Assembly: GCF_023283925.1 (NCBI RefSeq)
Contig: NZ_JAKIKX010000003.1
Span: forward strand, 124,001-188,000
Direction of reading: 5' to 3'
From: Shewanella marisflavi
Lineage (GTDB): Bacteria; Pseudomonadota; Gammaproteobacteria; Enterobacterales; Shewanellaceae
Length of the DNA: 64,000 nt
In this document: positions 63,104 to 64,000 of the stretch, piece by piece
How the letters are laid out: each line of letters begins with the position of its first letter
Position numbering within the stretch: the stretch's first letter is position 1
The notes under the pieces: generated by a model
What the model was told of the DNA's origin: nothing
Database searches by the model: none
The model's input: the letters and a program-made list of their open reading frames with translations, nothing else
Program-made: the position numbers and the translations under genes

Positions 63104-64000
63104 TTAGTTGGGGGAAGCGGGAGCAAATAGCTCGATTAAGTTTTCCCAATAGACGGGGTCATCCATGGGGCGAATGATATCGGGTTGGGTAGCAATGCCC
63201 GATAAGCGTCTGCCAATGGCATCATACACTTGGGTGGCGTTGAAGCTTATCTTGATGGCGCTGTTGGGCAGAGAGATTTGCTGTAGTTTGCCAAAATCAC
63301 CTCGGGTTGGCTCTCCAACCAAGAGGGTGTTTGGCCAGGATCTGGCAAAGTGGGCGATCCACTGGCATTGCTGACGACAAGCAGGGCCGATAATGAGCAT
63401 CAGCTTACCCGTCTTAGGTTGCGGCAGACCGGCCCATGGCTGGCTGGAATGTTGCCAAAACTTTATCTGCCAAGGGCTAAAGTGAGGATTATCCTCTGGC
63501 AGCAGCGAACTCACCAGCTCAAATTGCAGACGCTGAGATTGGTTGAGGCTAGTTGCCGGCATAAAGCCTAAGGGTTTTAGATAGTCGCTGCGCAGATTCG
63601 CGCCCTTCTTATAGCGAGCGACAGCAAAGAGTGAGTCAGGCCATTCACTCAATAGTGGCGGCGTGACATCTGGGCTGAAGTAGTGACTCAAGAATTTTAG
63701 CAGCTCATCGCCAGTGCCATATCCCTGCTGTAGGTCCAGTATGGTAACAGGCGAAAATAGCGCACGTTTAAGGCGTTGTCCCAATGGGCTGTCAGGCGTA
63801 AAGCGTGAGAGATCGTAGAAGTTGAAGACGCCTTGGGGGAGATTGTCAAAGCTCTCTTGATGTTGTGGTGAACTCAATACTGTGGGCGGCTTGTGTGTTA
63901 GGGCGAGACTTATCTGATGCTGGGTGCCTTGGTTGTCAGTCAGGGTCAAACGACAGTCATCCCTAGCGGCAAGTCCAATCTCACGTCTGAGCATAGAGAG
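63104..64000 (-). CDS. Partial S41-peptidase-like protein (N-terminus beyond the window)
   Basis: About 298 residues are visible; the frame is still open at the right edge, so the N-terminus is missing. The segment LMLIIGPACRQQCQWIAHFARSWPNTLLVGEPTRGDFG matches the core of tail-specific (S41) proteases, including the trailing GEPTRGDFG. However, the position of the catalytic Ser (usually S-A-A-E) reads CRQQ, so the active site seems altered. Start, signal and function cannot be judged. Confidence 0.65.
   Translation of the reverse strand, partial: LSMLRREIGLAARDDCRLTLTDNQGTQHQISLALTHKPPTVLSSPQHQESFDNLPQGVFNFYDLSRFTPDSPLGQRLKRALFSPVTILDLQQGYGTGDELLKFLSHYFSPDVTPPLLSEWPDSLFAVARYKKGANLRSDYLKPLGFMPATSLNQSQRLQFELVSSLLPEDNPHFSPWQIKFWQHSSQPWAGLPQPKTGKLMLIIGPACRQQCQWIAHFARSWPNTLLVGEPTRGDFGKLQQISLPNSAIKISFNATQVYDAIGRRLSGIATQPDIIRPMDDPVYWENLIELFAPASPN

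Overview
The window looks like chromosomal DNA of a marine gammaproteobacterium, most probably Shewanella. The basis is a PutA without the N-terminal DNA-binding domain, a three-gene PntA1/PntA2/PntB transhydrogenase, a DUF47-pit pair, a quinol-type nitric oxide reductase next to norR, cysJIH, and the gene order around glnE. The species cannot be read from the sequence. No rRNA, tRNA, CRISPR array, prophage or insertion sequence was seen.

Layout. 1-6.2 kb: the N-terminal part of putA (cut by the left edge), a ygiM-like SH3 gene, and the phosphate pair DUF47-pit behind two PHO-box-like repeats. 6.2-7.7 kb: ygiF (CYTH-CHAD). 7.7-15.0 kb: a minus-strand cluster of eight genes: a secreted lipoprotein, a tandem DUF350 membrane protein, a membrane-anchored polyamine synthase-like enzyme, DUF2170 (YjfI), PspA (YjfJ), a YjfK-like protein, a small tandem ribbon-helix-helix-like protein and a voltage-gated K+ channel. 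A 13-bp palindrome, GACATAATATGTC, occurs three times here and overlaps the -35 elements that would drive both halves. 15.0-20.3 kb: glnE, fetB, zapE. 20.3-25.3 kb: an OmpA-family protein and several secreted or membrane proteins of unknown function. 25.3-41.4 kb: a complete-looking Tad/Flp pilus operon (two Flp pilins, TadG- and TadE-like proteins, RcpC, RcpA, FHA-TadA, TadB, TadC, TadD). It ends in a 1407-residue surface lipoprotein with calcium-binding repeats and has a LuxR-type regulator gene upstream. No tadZ or tadV lies inside it.

41.6-49.7 kb: a paired M16 peptidase operon, norR, norB (with sigma-54 promoter and three NorR sites), lpxL. 49.8-52.5 kb: hldE with an overlapping HELGH-motif gene, and a small unknown gene. 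52.7-55.6 kb: pntA1-pntA2-pntB. 55.9-60.2 kb: cysJIH for assimilatory sulfate reduction, followed by about 530 bases that are non-coding and rich in inverted repeats. 60.7-64.0 kb: a secreted protein of unknown function, a periplasmic Bcp-like peroxiredoxin and a partial S41-like protein.

In Escherichia coli ygiM, ygiF, glnE and hldE lie side by side. Here they keep that order but are separated by the pit pair, the PspA cluster and about 32 kb that includes the Tad island, so the window reads as an old core block opened by accessory systems. The two most unusual systems are the PspA/polyamine/DUF350/channel cluster with its own operators, and the TadZ-less, FHA-TadA pilus island with a giant lipoprotein.
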